DNA from: Microbacterium hydrothermale
GTDB taxonomy: Bacteria > Actinomycetota > Actinomycetes > Actinomycetales > Microbacteriaceae
Reading direction: 5' to 3'
DNA length: 64,000 nucleotides
Assembly: GCF_004854025.1 (NCBI RefSeq)
Contig: NZ_STGM01000002.1
Coordinates: 496,001 to 560,000 of the forward strand
A program made the position numbers and the translations under genes. Positions 63,960 to 64,000 of this stretch are shown here, piece by piece (position 1 is the first letter of the stretch; each line of letters opens with the position of its first letter). Below the pieces are notes generated by a model that was not told where the DNA came from, made no database searches, and saw only the letters and a program-made list of their open reading frames with translations.

Positions 63960-64000
63960 GGACGTGTCCCTTCGAGTGGGTGAGGAGTGGGGGCGGCTGC

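Overview
The window looks like chromosomal DNA of a high-GC actinobacterium, most likely a Microbacterium or close Microbacteriaceae relative. That is an inference from very high G+C, the constant use of GCATCC and GGATGCC for Ala-Ser and Asp-Ala, single-cysteine or mycothiol-type arsenate reductases, a DUF6286/Asp23 operon and many probably leaderless genes with a TANNNT box 6-7 nt before the start codon. I see no rRNA, tRNA, CRISPR array, integrase, transposase or phage gene.

Layout. 1-4.6 kb: end of a SUF Fe-S operon (sufS, sufU), a DUF1801 protein, glutathione-independent formaldehyde dehydrogenase, a cluster of palindromic intergenic repeats, and an ArsR/SRPBCC pair. 4.6-10.3 kb: a metal and sulfur stress island. 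A CPH-type copper ATPase with DUF6153 and DUF305 companions lies opposite a CoA-disulfide-reductase/rhodanese protein with a CstR-like regulator and a small divergent Cys/His protein. Two ATACCCC-type palindromes sit on the -10 boxes at its two promoters. 10.3-17.6 kb: a DUF4241 protein and then an arsenic island: ArsR, an ArsO-like flavoprotein, ArsN1, a small winged-helix-like protein, ArsC, a disulfide-reductase-like flavoprotein, an AqpS-type channel, an ArsR-ArsC fusion and a second free ArsC. No ArsB or Acr3 is present.

17.6-25.4 kb: DUF429 protein, small membrane and lipoproteins, two divergent citrate synthases (one with an N-terminal HTH), a toxin-antitoxin remnant, and molybdenum cofactor genes moeA and mobA (fused to DUF6457). 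25.4-29.0 kb: a carbohydrate ABC importer behind a LacI-type operator and a 16-codon leader ORF. 29.0-32.2 kb: a six-gene Asp23/AmaP/DUF6286 envelope stress operon. 32.5-36.7 kb: AqpZ, FdhD and a YdeP/FdhF-like molybdopterin oxidoreductase, which would use the cofactor made by the moeA/mobA enzymes.

36.9-45.8 kb: glycerate kinase, purL, small unknowns, epoxide hydrolase, two paralogous membrane-anchored coiled-coil proteins, DUF3253 and DUF2071 proteins. 45.9-49.3 kb: a glycine betaine/choline ABC importer (proV-proW-proX). 49.7-58.5 kb: chorismate mutase, AI-2E family permease, lactonase-like propeller, purA, Pr6Pr membrane protein, a GH6 glycosidase, a cyclophilin lipoprotein, argG and a lipoprotein. 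58.5-61.7 kb: TetR, an ABC-ATPase-like protein with no P-loop, and a YhgE/Pip membrane protein in one tight operon. 61.9-64 kb: a DUF916-type surface protein with an LAXTG sorting signal and a WxL-like secreted partner.

Most genes are ordinary and well packed. The parts least explained by known biology are the cysteine-free ArsR-ArsC fusion and channel-only arsenic island, the CstR-type divergent promoter with its small Cys/His protein, the P-loop-less ABC protein, the coiled-coil paralogue pair, and the double-hydrophobic LAXTG surface protein.
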